Shown here in pieces: positions 6,651 through 13,751 of a DNA stretch of 14,854 bases. The notes under the pieces are model-generated. The model did no database searches and was not told the DNA's origin. It was given only the letters and a program-made list of their open reading frames with translations. Numbering within the stretch: position 1 is the first letter of the stretch; each line of letters begins with the position of its first letter. This DNA comes from Nocardioides sp. (GTDB lineage Bacteria > Actinomycetota > Actinomycetes > Propionibacteriales > Nocardioidaceae), in NCBI GenBank assembly GCA_031177735.1, contig JAPSKJ010000034.1, positions 1-14,854 on the forward strand. Direction: 5' to 3'. The position numbers were made by a program, and so were the translations under genes.

Positions 6651-9392
6651 GTGACTGAGACTCCGGGCACCCCGACCGACAACCCCGGTCCCGGCGGCCG
6701 CATCGAGCCGATCGAGCTGCAGACGTCCATGCAGCGCGCCTACATCGACTACGCCATGGCGGTCATCGTCGGTCGGGCGCTCCCCGACGTCCGTGACGGC
6801 CTCAAGCCGGTGCACCGCCGGGTGCTCTACGCGATGTACGACGGCGGCTACCGCCCCGACCGCGGGTTCTCCAAGTGCTCGCGTGTGGTCGGCGACGTGA
6901 TGGGTCAGTACCACCCGCACGGCGACTCGGCCATCTACGACACCTTGGTCCGTCTCGCGCAACCGTGGGTCATGCGCGCACCCCTCGTGCAGGGTCAGGG
7001 CAACTTCGGCTCGCCGGGCAACGACGCAGCAGCGGCCATGCGGTACACCGAGTGCCGGATGGCGCCCCTGGCCATGGAGATGGTCCGCGACATCGACGAG
7101 GAGACCGTCGACTTCCAGCCGAACTACGACGGCCGGTCGCAGGAGCCGACCGTGCTGCCGAGCCGGTTCCCCAACCTCCTCGTCAACGGTTCCGCCGGTA
7201 TCGCGGTCGGCATGGCGACCAGCATCCCGCCGCACAACCTGCGAGAGGTCGCCGAGGGCGCGAAGTGGGCGCTCGAGCACCCCGACGCCACCCGCGAGGA
7301 GCTCCAGGACGCGCTGATCGAGCGGATCAAGGGGCCCGACTTCCCCAACGGTGCGCTCATCGTCGGCCACGCCGGCATCGAGCAGGCCTACCGGACCGGG
7401 CGCGGGTCGATCACCCAGCGAGCCGTCATCGAGGTCGACGAGGACAACAAGGGCCGCACCTGCCTGGTGATCACCGAGCTGCCCTACATGGTCAACCCGG
7501 ACAACCTGGCGCTGAAGATCGCCGAGCTCGCCGACACCGGCAAGGTGCAGGGGATCGCCGACGTCCGCGACGACACCTCCGACCGCACCGGTCAGCGCCT
7601 CGTCGTCGTCCTCAAGCGCGACGCGGTCGCCCGCGTGGTGCTCAACAACCTGCTCAAGCACACCGAGCTGCAGACCAACTTCAGCGCGAACATGCTGGCC
7701 CTGGTCGACGGCGTCCCGCGGACGCTGTCCATCGACCAGTTCATCTCGAACTGGGTCGAGCACCAGGTCGACGTGATCCGGCGGCGTACGGAGTTCCGAC
7801 TCCGCAAGGCCGAGGAGCGCGCCCACATCCTGCGCGGCCTGGTCAAGGCCCTGGACATGCTCGACGAGGTCATCGCCCTGATCCGGCGCTCGCCCGACGT
7901 CGCCGAGGCGCGCCAGGGCCTGATGAGCCTGCTCGACATCGACGAGCTGCAGGCCACCGCGATCCTCGACATGCAGCTGCGCCAGCTGGCCGCGCTGCAG
8001 CGCCAGAAGATCATCGACGACCTGGCCGCGATCGAGCTGGTCATCGCCGACTACAGGGACATCCTCGCCAACGTCGCACGGCAGCGGCAGATCGTCATCG
8101 ACGAGCTGGGTGAGATCGTCGACAAGTACGGCGACGAGCGACGCACCCAGATCATCGCCGCCGACGGCGACCTCTCCATGGAGGACCTCATCCCCGATGA
8201 GGACCTCGTCGTCTCGATCACCCGGGGCGGCTACGCCAAGCGCACCCTGGCCAGCCAGTACCGCACCCAGAAGCGTGGCGGCAAGGGGGTCCGTGGGGCG
8301 GCGCTCAAGGGCGATGACGTGGTCGAGCACTTCATCGCGACGACCAACCACCACTGGCTGCTGTTCTTCACCACCGCGGGCCGGGTCTACCGCACCAAGG
8401 CCTACAACCTGCCCGAGGCCTCGCGTGACGCCAAGGGCGGGCACGTCGCCGGTCTGCTGTCGTTCCAGCCCGACGAGTCCATCGCCCAGGTGCTCGCGAT
8501 CCGCGACTACGAGCAGGCGCCCTACCTGGTCCTGGCCACGAAGAACGGTCTGGTGAAGAAGACCCGTCTGGGCGACTACAACAGCCCGCGCCAAGCGGGC
8601 GTCATCGCGATCAACTTCCGTGACGAGGACGACGAGCTGATCGGCGCCGAGCTGGTCAACGCCGACGACGACATCCTGCTGGTCTCCCGCAAGGGTCAGG
8701 CCATCCGGTTCAAGGCCGACGACACCCAGCTGCGGCCGATGGGCCGGGCGACCAGCGGCGTGACCGGCATGAAGTTCCGCGAGGGTGACTCGCTGCTGTC
8801 GATGTCGATCATCCGCGCCTCGCACGTGGCCGCGGAGGTGGCCGCCGGCCTGAGCGAGGCCAACGAGGACACCCCTGACGTGGAGGCATCGGCCGACGAG
8901 GTCTCCGAGGTCAAGGCGCAGTACGTCTTCACCATCACCGACGGCGGGTTCGCCAAGCGCACCCGGATCAGCGAGTACCGCCTGCAGTCCCGCGGCGGCC
9001 TGGGCATCAAGGCGATGTCCCTGGCCAACGAGGACCGCGGCGGCCTGGTCGGGGCCTTCATCGTCGAGGACGGTGACGAGGTCCTCTCCATCACCCAGAG
9101 CGGTCAGGTGGTCCGCAGCCCCATCAACGACGACTTCCGGCCCACCGGCCGCTCGACGATGGGCGTGAAGTTCGTGACGCCGAAGAAGGGCGACGCCGTG
9201 GCCGTCGTCGCGCGCTCGGTCGAGGCGAAGGCGGAGGAGGAGCTCGAGGCGGCCGAGGAGGCCGACGGTGACGCCCCCGCTGCGCAGGCCCTTGGTGGCG
9301 CCGAGGAGTCGGCTCCGGTGGCAGCAGATGCAACAATCGAGGCCGACGCGTCCGATGAGACGACCCCTGACAGCGATGGAGTTGACGGCTGA
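6651..9392 (+). CDS. gyrA: DNA gyrase subunit A
   Basis: 913 aa, starting at GTG 6651 with AGAAAGAG at 6638-6645. GyrA cuts and rejoins DNA and wraps it for supercoiling. The winged-helix region holds the catalytic Tyr132 in AAMRYTE, and the tower and coiled-coil domains follow. The quinolone-determining segment reads [11 protein letters not shown] with Ser93 and Asp97, the positions of E. coli Ser83 and Asp87, so no common resistance substitution is seen. The C-terminal beta-pinwheel carries the GyrA box QKRGGKG (540-546) and a second box-like motif QSRGGLG (779-785), as described for actinobacterial GyrA. The last 55 or so residues are a low-complexity acidic Ala/Glu/Asp tail. The stop shares one base with the start of the DUF3566 gene. 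Confidence 0.98.
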   Translation: MTETPGTPTDNPGPGGRIEPIELQTSMQRAYIDYAMAVIVGRALPDVRDGLKPVHRRVLYAMYDGGYRPDRGFSKCSRVVGDVMGQYHPHGDSAIYDTLVRLAQPWVMRAPLVQGQGNFGSPGNDAAAAMRYTECRMAPLAMEMVRDIDEETVDFQPNYDGRSQEPTVLPSRFPNLLVNGSAGIAVGMATSIPPHNLREVAEGAKWALEHPDATREELQDALIERIKGPDFPNGALIVGHAGIEQAYRTGRGSITQRAVIEVDEDNKGRTCLVITELPYMVNPDNLALKIAELADTGKVQGIADVRDDTSDRTGQRLVVVLKRDAVARVVLNNLLKHTELQTNFSANMLALVDGVPRTLSIDQFISNWVEHQVDVIRRRTEFRLRKAEERAHILRGLVKALDMLDEVIALIRRSPDVAEARQGLMSLLDIDELQATAILDMQLRQLAALQRQKIIDDLAAIELVIADYRDILANVARQRQIVIDELGEIVDKYGDERRTQIIAADGDLSMEDLIPDEDLVVSITRGGYAKRTLASQYRTQKRGGKGVRGAALKGDDVVEHFIATTNHHWLLFFTTAGRVYRTKAYNLPEASRDAKGGHVAGLLSFQPDESIAQVLAIRDYEQAPYLVLATKNGLVKKTRLGDYNSPRQAGVIAINFRDEDDELIGAELVNADDDILLVSRKGQAIRFKADDTQLRPMGRATSGVTGMKFREGDSLLSMSIIRASHVAAEVAAGLSEANEDTPDVEASADEVSEVKAQYVFTITDGGFAKRTRISEYRLQSRGGLGIKAMSLANEDRGGLVGAFIVEDGDEVLSITQSGQVVRSPINDDFRPTGRSTMGVKFVTPKKGDAVAVVARSVEAKAEEELEAAEEADGDAPAAQALGGAEESAPVAADATIEADASDETTPDSDGVDG

Positions 9393-9922
9393 TGACGGAG
9401 CGCCCCGCCGAGCGGACCGCCGGTCCGGTGGCGGACCGCGGTCGTGAGGACACCGCCGTCCGTCCGCTGACCCAGCGGATCCGCACCCGGCTGGCCGAGG
9501 CGGCCGACGAGCACGAGCGCAATGCGACCGTGGTCCGCCCGACGACCGGCCGGGCGCCCCGCCGGGCACGGCTGAGGCTGACCCGGGTCGACCCGTGGTC
9601 GGTCATGAAGACGGCGTTCCTGCTGTCGATCGCACTCGGCGTGGTGACGATCGTGTCGGTCTTCATCGTCTGGTCGGTGCTCGAGGCCGCCGGCGTGTGG
9701 GAGGCGGTCAACTCCACCGTCCGCGACATCGTCGGCGGCGACGAGGCACAGAGCTTCGACGTCGAGGAGTACGTCGGGCTCTCCCGGGTGCTCGGGTTCA
9801 CCATGGTCGTCGCCGTCGTCGACGTCATCTTGATGACGGCGGTGGCGACTCTCGGCGCCTTCCTCTACAACATGGCGGCCGCCCTGCTGGGCGGCGTCGA
9901 GGTCACCCTCTCCGAGGACTGA
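9392..9922 (+). CDS. DUF3566 family two-helix membrane protein
   Basis: 176 aa. The start ATG shares one base with the gyrA stop (TGATG), so it is probably coupled to gyrA; GGAG at 9378-9381 can serve as ribosome binding site. Residues 1-66 are charged and likely cytoplasmic. Two hydrophobic segments follow (about 74-98 and 136-160), separated by an acidic loop that includes DVEEY. This layout and the position directly after gyrA match the actinobacterial DUF3566 family (the mycobacterial equivalent is Rv0007). No biochemical role is established that can be read from the sequence. The constant linkage to gyrA suggests a role in growth or the cell envelope, which is inference. Confidence 0.88.
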   Translation: MTERPAERTAGPVADRGREDTAVRPLTQRIRTRLAEAADEHERNATVVRPTTGRAPRRARLRLTRVDPWSVMKTAFLLSIALGVVTIVSVFIVWSVLEAAGVWEAVNSTVRDIVGGDEAQSFDVEEYVGLSRVLGFTMVVAVVDVILMTAVATLGAFLYNMAAALLGGVEVTLSED

Positions 9923-9930
9923 CCCCCGTT

Positions 9931-9960
9931 TTGGTTCGTTGGCAGCGCCTCCGGTACTGT
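9931..9960 (+). promoter_or_regulatory. Putative promoter of tRNA-Ile
   Basis: TTGGTT at 9931-9936 and TACTGT at 9955-9960 are separated by 18 nt. The implied transcription start near 9967 leaves a precursor leader of about 33 nt before the mature tRNA. A closer -35 match, TTGGCA at 9939-9944, is too near the -10 box. No terminator is visible between the DUF3566 stop and here, so read-through from gyrA is also possible. Confidence 0.42.
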
Positions 9961-9999
9961 TCATCCTCGGCTCGCGGGGCTTCCACCCAACAGCCACCC

Positions 10000-10073
10000 G
10001 GGCCTATAGCTCAGACGGTTAGAGCACCACACTGATAATGTGGGGGTCGGAGGTTCAAGTCCTCCTAGGCCCA
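10000..10073 (+). tRNA. tRNA-Ile (GAT)
   Basis: A full cloverleaf can be drawn. The acceptor stem GGGCCTA/TAGGCCC has 7 perfect pairs, the D arm is GCTC/GAGC, the anticodon stem is CCACA/TGTGG with loop CTGATAA, and the T arm is GGAGG/CCTCC with loop TTCAAGT. The anticodon GAT is at 10034-10036 and the discriminator A at 10073. CCA is not encoded. The isoleucine and alanine tRNAs downstream of gyrA are a conserved actinobacterial arrangement. Confidence 0.97.
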
Positions 10074-10081
10074 CGGACAAG

Positions 10082-10112
10082 CCCCGGACGCGACAGCGGA
10101 CCGGGGTTTTTT
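10082..10112 (+). terminator. Intrinsic terminator after tRNA-Ile
   Basis: CCCCGG (10082-10087) pairs with CCGGGG (10101-10106). An inner CGC/GCG with a GACA tetraloop can stack on it, and six T residues follow at 10107-10112. It is 9 nt from the end of tRNA-Ile and ends one base before the AAGGAG of the next small gene. Confidence 0.85.
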
Positions 10113-10125
10113 CAAGGAGATGCGC

Positions 10126-10251
10126 GTGAAGAAGATCGTCCTGGCTGTCCTCGCCGTCGCCGGCGCAGCGGTCGCCAAGCGGAAGCTCGACCAGAGCCGC
10201 ACCGAGCAGGCCCTCTGGGCCGAGGCGACGGACCCGGTCGAGAAGTCCTGA
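10126..10251 (+). CDS. DLW-39-type microprotein
   Basis: 41 aa, starting at GTG 10126 with AAGGAG at 10114-10119, a 6-nt spacing. An in-frame ATG at 10120 touches the ribosome binding site and is therefore unlikely. The protein has a short hydrophobic N-terminal helix ([14 protein letters not shown], residues 4-17), a basic KRK, and the C-terminal signature [11 protein letters not shown]. Size, signature and position between tRNA-Ile and tRNA-Ala fit the actinobacterial DLW-39 family, although the family's DLW is ALW here. It is probably a single-pass or membrane-attached peptide; its function is unknown. The terminator immediately upstream means its transcription depends on read-through or on a promoter that cannot be seen. 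tRNA-Ala starts 12 nt after its stop. Confidence 0.85.
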   Translation: MKKIVLAVLAVAGAAVAKRKLDQSRTEQALWAEATDPVEKS

Positions 10252-10263
10252 TCTCCACCTCCC

Positions 10264-10336
10264 GGGGCGTTGGCGCAATTGGTAGCGCACCTGCTTTGCA
10301 AGCAGGGGGTTAGGGGTTCGAGTCCCCTACGCTCCA
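10264..10336 (+). tRNA. tRNA-Ala (TGC)
   Basis: Cloverleaf: acceptor GGGGCGT/ACGCTCC with one G-U pair, D arm GCGC/GCGC, anticodon stem CCTGC/GCAGG with loop TTTGCAA, and T arm AGGGG/CCCCT with loop TTCGAGT. The anticodon TGC is at 10297-10299 and the discriminator A at 10336. CCA is not encoded. Only 12 nt separate it from the microprotein stop, so a shared transcript or a promoter inside the microprotein gene is likely. No clear terminator is seen in the 58 nt before the convergent gene. Confidence 0.97.
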
Positions 10337-10394
10337 CCGAACACACCCCAGGTTTCGACAGGCACATCGCGGGCGTCGGGCGCGCCGGTGTTGG

Positions 10395-11150
10395 TCAAAC
10401 CGCAACCAGGCCCAAGTAGGCCATCCCGAGCACGCCGCGGTAGCCATCGATATACGCGTCTCGTTGTGCCTCGGCCCGGGTGCGGATCTGGTCGGCAGCG
10501 GAATCGTCTGGATGGTCGAGGAGCCACCGGGTGAAGCGTGCCGAGAAGCCGCTCTCGAACTCGTCCCATTCGTCCTGGGTCGCCTCTGCGACGATCTGCG
10601 GCTGGAACCCGCACCGCACGGCGATGCGGAGGAGCTCCCGGAGCGAGACGAACTCATCAGGGCGGCCGGCCAGTGGGGCGATCGCCTTCGATGTCGGGGG
10701 AGCGGACCAAATGCCCTCGGCGTACACCAGCCGGCCCCCTCGCGGAAGCGCTCCCCGTAGAGCAGTCAGCGCGGCACGGTAGGCGATGGGCTCGTTGTCC
10801 TCCACGGGCGGCCCCCAGATCTGGCTGGCGCCGACGGCGATGGCGGCGCTGGCAGAAACCCGTTGGTCCTTCGCGTCGCCGACGTGGAGGGTGACGCGGT
10901 GATCGAGGCCCCGCTCGTCCGCCAGCCGGCGTCCGTGGGCGACCGCGTCCTCATCGAGGTCGTAGCCCACCCCGGTGGCTGAGGGTGCAACCGCAAGCAC
11001 TTGGAGGAGCAACTCCGCCCAGCCGCATCCGAAGTCGACCACCGTGCCCTCTTGGTCGGCGGCGAGGAACCGGATGAGACGGTCGGCTCGCTCCTGGGAG
11101 AGCGGGGTCATGAAGGTGAGGAACTCGTGTGCCGGAGGCAGCGTCGTCAT
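10395..11150 (-). CDS. Class I SAM-dependent methyltransferase, substrate unknown
   Basis: 251 aa. Motif I of Rossmann-type methyltransferases is clear (VVDFGCGWAE, 37-46). It is followed by an acidic residue at the end of the second strand (GYDLDED, Asp64), which would bind the adenosyl ribose, and by GDAKD at 91-95. The C-terminal half is rich in aromatic and Arg residues and gives no substrate clue. No signal peptide or membrane segment is visible, so it should be cytosolic. ATG 11150 is the natural start from the family-like N-terminus, although no strong ribosome binding site precedes it. It converges on tRNA-Ala and lies 81 nt downstream of malQ on the same strand. A malQ link is possible but nothing in the sequence shows a common function. 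Confidence 0.85.
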   Translation of the reverse strand: MTTLPPAHEFLTFMTPLSQERADRLIRFLAADQEGTVVDFGCGWAELLLQVLAVAPSATGVGYDLDEDAVAHGRRLADERGLDHRVTLHVGDAKDQRVSASAAIAVGASQIWGPPVEDNEPIAYRAALTALRGALPRGGRLVYAEGIWSAPPTSKAIAPLAGRPDEFVSLRELLRIAVRCGFQPQIVAEATQDEWDEFESGFSARFTRWLLDHPDDSAADQIRTRAEAQRDAYIDGYRGVLGMAYLGLVAV

Positions 11151-11231
11151 GGTCGGACACTTTCAACATGTGAGCGGCAGCGTCCACCCCATTGAGGGCG
11201 GCGTCGGGCGGCTCGGCGCGTTCCGCGACGC

Positions 11232-13034
11232 TCACGCCGGCCAGCCTTGTCCGACCAGCCGGGCCAGCCGGTGCGGCCGCTCGGCTATGACCAGCTCCTC
11301 CAACGGCACGGGCAGCGGCACCCGCCAGTTGTCGCGCTCGGTGGTGCCCGGCACGTTGGGGCGACGCTCCTCGGCGACCGCGTCCTCGAGCGCCAGGGCC
11401 AGCAGCAGTGACGGCGCCCGGCCGAGCTGGGAGTAGGCCGCGTCGAGTGCCTCCTCGACCGACGCACCCTCCTCGACGCCTCCTCGGACCAGTCGCGCGA
11501 GCAGGTCCCGCCGGCCGCTGACGATGTCCTCCTCCGGCATGTCGGTGCTCGCGCGCTGGTCCTCGGCGTCGGTGCCGGTCCACAACCCCGCCACCGTGGG
11601 CAGGTCGTGGGTGGTGACCGCGGCGAGCGCGAGGTCGGGCCAGTCCTGCGGCTCGTCGTCCTCGAACCACAGCAGCCGGTAGCTGAGGATGCCGCGCTCG
11701 GCGAGCGCCTCCGGCACCCCCTCCTCGACCGTGCCGAGGTCCTCGCCGACCACCACGGCCTGCGCCCGGTGCGACTCCAGGCAGACGATGTCGAGCAGGT
11801 CCTCGGCGGGATAGCGGACGTAGCAGCCGTCGGTGGGTGCCGAGCCCTCCGGGATCCACCACAACCGGAACAGCCCCATCACGTGGTCGATGCGCAGCCC
11901 GCCCGCTCCCGCGATGGTGGCGCGCACCGATTCGACGAACGGCTGGTAGTCCAGCGCCCGCAGCCGCCACGGCACCAACGGGGGAGAGCCCCAGTCCTGA
12001 CCCACCGTGTTCAGCGCGTCGGGGGGAGCGCCCACCGTGACCGAGCCGGCGAGCACCTCCTGCCAGACCCAGGCGTCCGCGCCGCCGCCGGAGACGCCGA
12101 TCGGCAGGTCCTGCACGACGGTCAAGTCGCCGGTCGCCGTCGCCAGCTGGTCGGCGAGCAGGCACTGGAGCCAGGCCCAGAACCCGACTTCGTCGGCGCG
12201 CTCGGCACGCACCCGCGCCACCGCGTCGCTGGTCGGGTCGCGCAGCTCGTCGGGCCACTCCCGCCAGTCGGGCCCGTGCTCGGCGACCAGCACGCACCAC
12301 GTCGCGAACTCCTCCAGCGGCCGACCGACCTCCTGGCGGTACGCCGCCAGGGCGGCCGCCTCCTCGTCGTCGATCCCGGCCGCCCACCGCTCACGCAGGA
12401 CGGCCAGCTTCGCCATCCAGGCGGTGTCGCGGTCGACCACCCCGGGGCTGGGGCGCTCGCCGGAGAACGAGCACCCCGGCACGTCATCGATGGAGAGGTA
12501 GACCGGGTTGCGGAACCGGCGCGTGGCGGGGAGGTAGGGACTGGCCTCGAGCGGCACCACCGGCGCCACGGCGTGCAGCGGGTTGAGCAGCAGGAAGCCG
12601 CCGCCCAGCGACTCGGTCCACTCCCGGATCCTGCGCAGGTCGGCGAGGTCCCCGATCCCCGCGCTCCGCTCCGACCACAGGGCGTAGAGCTGCACCGCCC
12701 ATCCCCACCGCTGCTGCTGCGGCACCCAGCAGCGGCCGGGCGACACGATGAGCGCACGCTCGCGCCCGTCGTCGGCGCGCAGCCGGTGGTAGCCGAGGGG
12801 GAAGTCGTCGGGCACCAAGTCGTCGAGCTCCCGCTGTCCGCCGTCCTCCAGCACGACCGTCCCTCGCAGTCCCGTGTGTCGTCCGGGCCGCGTCACGACC
12901 GGCGCCGTCTCGTCGAGGTCGGGCGGCGGCTCGCCGATGACGGCGCGCAGCCTTTCCACGATCTCGTCGGCCACGTGCTGCGGCTGGTCGTCGGCGTCCA
13001 CCCAGTCCTGCTGGATGCCGTAGGCGTCGGTCAT
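11232..13034 (-). CDS. malQ: 4-alpha-glucanotransferase (amylomaltase)
   Basis: About 600 aa. MalQ is a GH77 enzyme that moves maltooligosaccharide units between alpha-1,4-glucans in maltodextrin and glycogen metabolism. After an N-terminal beta-type region (about 45-105), the barrel begins at WGWAVQLYALWSERSAGIGD (110-129), followed by SPYLPATRRFRNPVYL. The catalytic set is present: nucleophile Asp383 in LRIDHVMG, acid/base Glu431 in VVGEDLG, and transition-state Asp477 in TTHDLPT. ATG 13034 is chosen because the 23 extra residues available upstream (from 13103) look unlike the family. The protein is shorter than the roughly 700-aa enzymes of E. coli and mycobacteria and longer than the 500-aa Thermus type; the N-terminal extension is reduced. 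It is transcribed divergently from the DUF4440-like gene; no malP, glgX or glgB is in the window. Confidence 0.95.
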   Translation of the reverse strand: MTDAYGIQQDWVDADDQPQHVADEIVERLRAVIGEPPPDLDETAPVVTRPGRHTGLRGTVVLEDGGQRELDDLVPDDFPLGYHRLRADDGRERALIVSPGRCWVPQQQRWGWAVQLYALWSERSAGIGDLADLRRIREWTESLGGGFLLLNPLHAVAPVVPLEASPYLPATRRFRNPVYLSIDDVPGCSFSGERPSPGVVDRDTAWMAKLAVLRERWAAGIDDEEAAALAAYRQEVGRPLEEFATWCVLVAEHGPDWREWPDELRDPTSDAVARVRAERADEVGFWAWLQCLLADQLATATGDLTVVQDLPIGVSGGGADAWVWQEVLAGSVTVGAPPDALNTVGQDWGSPPLVPWRLRALDYQPFVESVRATIAGAGGLRIDHVMGLFRLWWIPEGSAPTDGCYVRYPAEDLLDIVCLESHRAQAVVVGEDLGTVEEGVPEALAERGILSYRLLWFEDDEPQDWPDLALAAVTTHDLPTVAGLWTGTDAEDQRASTDMPEEDIVSGRRDLLARLVRGGVEEGASVEEALDAAYSQLGRAPSLLLALALEDAVAEERRPNVPGTTERDNWRVPLPVPLEELVIAERPHRLARLVGQGWPA

Positions 13035-13137
13035 GGGAGTCAGTGACCCCAGCCGGGGCTCGGCACACCTCGGGGCAGGCGTCCACGACCTGTCGCACCG
13101 CACGTCGTCGGACGAGGCTGACCAGCCCGTGCGGGTC

Positions 13138-13166
13138 TCGACGGCGCGCGGATCCGGCCCTACCGT
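13138..13166 (+). promoter_or_regulatory. Putative leaderless promoter of DUF4440-like gene
   Basis: TCGACG (13138-13143) and TACCGT (13161-13166) are 17 nt apart, and the GTG start begins 7 nt after the -10 box, exactly where transcription should start. There is no ribosome binding site at a usable distance (GGAG ends 2 nt before the GTG), which fits a leaderless mRNA, common in actinobacteria. Confidence 0.45.
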
Positions 13167-13173
13167 CGGAGCC

Positions 13174-13515
13174 GTGCTGTCACTGGACCTCCTGCTCAGC
13201 TCGGAGCGCGAGCTGGCGCTGGGCGACGGCCGGACCTACCGTGCCCGATGCGCACCTGAGGCGCTCTTCATCGTCCCCGGCATGACGCTCGACCTGGACC
13301 GGTGTGCCGAGGCGATGGACGACTCGCCGGGTTGGGACGAGGTGGAGATGACCGATGCGCGGCTGGTGCCGGTGGGCACGTCGGCTGCCGCGGTCGTCTA
13401 CCGGTTCACCGGCCGGCGTGGCGAGACCGTCTACCGCGCCTCGATGTCGAGCGTGTACGCCGTCGGCGAGGACGGGCCGCGGCTGGTGCTGCATCAGCAG
13501 ACGCCGCTGGGGTGA
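13174..13515 (+). CDS. Small DUF4440 / NTF2-like protein
   Basis: 113 aa from GTG 13174. It resembles the DUF4440 branch of the NTF2-like (cone-shaped alpha+beta) superfamily: an N-terminal helix LLLSSERELALGDG, a middle VVYRFTGRRGETVYRASMSS strand pair, and the ending RLVLHQQTP that is typical of this group. Members are small cytosolic proteins, some binding or converting small ligands; no active-site residues can be assigned here. The frame is open upstream to 13033, but that region has no family resemblance and would overlap the malQ start, so the shorter form is chosen. It is divergent from malQ (139-nt gap) and followed by a hairpin-rich spacer. Confidence 0.75.
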   Translation: MLSLDLLLSSERELALGDGRTYRARCAPEALFIVPGMTLDLDRCAEAMDDSPGWDEVEMTDARLVPVGTSAAAVVYRFTGRRGETVYRASMSSVYAVGEDGPRLVLHQQTPLG

Positions 13516-13529
13516 GGCGCCCGACCCGT

Positions 13530-13545
13530 CCGGGCCTGAACCCGG
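13530..13545 (+). terminator. Short hairpin just after the DUF4440-like stop
   Basis: CCGGG and CCCGG are separated by a CCTGAA loop, 15 nt after the stop codon. It is a small 5-bp stem without a U-tract. It is listed because two stronger hairpins follow it in the same spacer. Confidence 0.25.
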
Positions 13546-13570
13546 TGGTCCGCGGAACTCCGACGGACGC

Positions 13571-13607
13571 CCGGGCGGCGCAGCGGGGACACGCCACCGC
13601 CGCCCGG
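13571..13607 (+). terminator. GC-rich hairpin, probable terminator
   Basis: CCGGGCGGCG (13571-13580) and CGCCGCCCGG (13598-13607) pair perfectly over 10 bp around a 17-nt loop. Past one mismatch, two more pairs extend the stem. There is no T-run, as in many U-less terminators proposed for actinobacteria. It lies 55 nt after the DUF4440-like stop. Confidence 0.5.
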
Positions 13608-13615
13608 ACGTGAGT

Positions 13616-13647
13616 GACCCCGCGGCGTCTCGGGTCACCGCGGGGTC
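13616..13647 (+). terminator. Second GC-rich hairpin, probable tandem terminator
   Basis: GACCCCGCGG (13616-13625) and CCGCGGGGTC (13638-13647) form a perfect 10-bp stem with a 12-nt loop, only 8 nt after the preceding hairpin. No T-run follows. The pair probably isolates the small upstream gene from the lipoprotein gene. Confidence 0.5.
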
Positions 13648-13751
13648 GAGCACGATTCTGCCCTCGGGCGATCCACGCGTCCTCGATATCGCGCAGAATC
13701 CCGCCACTGGTCTGCACCAGCGGGGCTGCCCGCTCGTGGCAGACTTCCGGC

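Noticed and set aside
4443..9569. A 1708-codon open frame on the minus strand, antisense to gyrB and gyrA
   Set aside because: Very high GC content keeps antisense frames open. Its composition is low-complexity Val/Leu/Asp/Arg and it lies opposite two undoubted genes.
9961..10367. Minus-strand frames across the tRNA genes whose translations contain GLEPPTPTLS and GLEPLTPCLQSRC
   Set aside because: These phrases are the known translation artefacts of antisense tRNA genes and recur in databases as spurious proteins.
10264..11150. Integration of a mobile element at tRNA-Ala carrying the methyltransferase
   Set aside because: No second copy of the tRNA 3' end is visible in the window, no integrase, and base composition of the gene is close to its neighbours.
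11607..13046. A 479-codon plus-strand frame opposite malQ, and a 478-codon frame (10951-12387) in another minus-strand frame
   Set aside because: Both are shadows of malQ, whose catalytic motifs are unmistakable. The shadow translations are Arg/Gly/Ala/His-rich without motifs.
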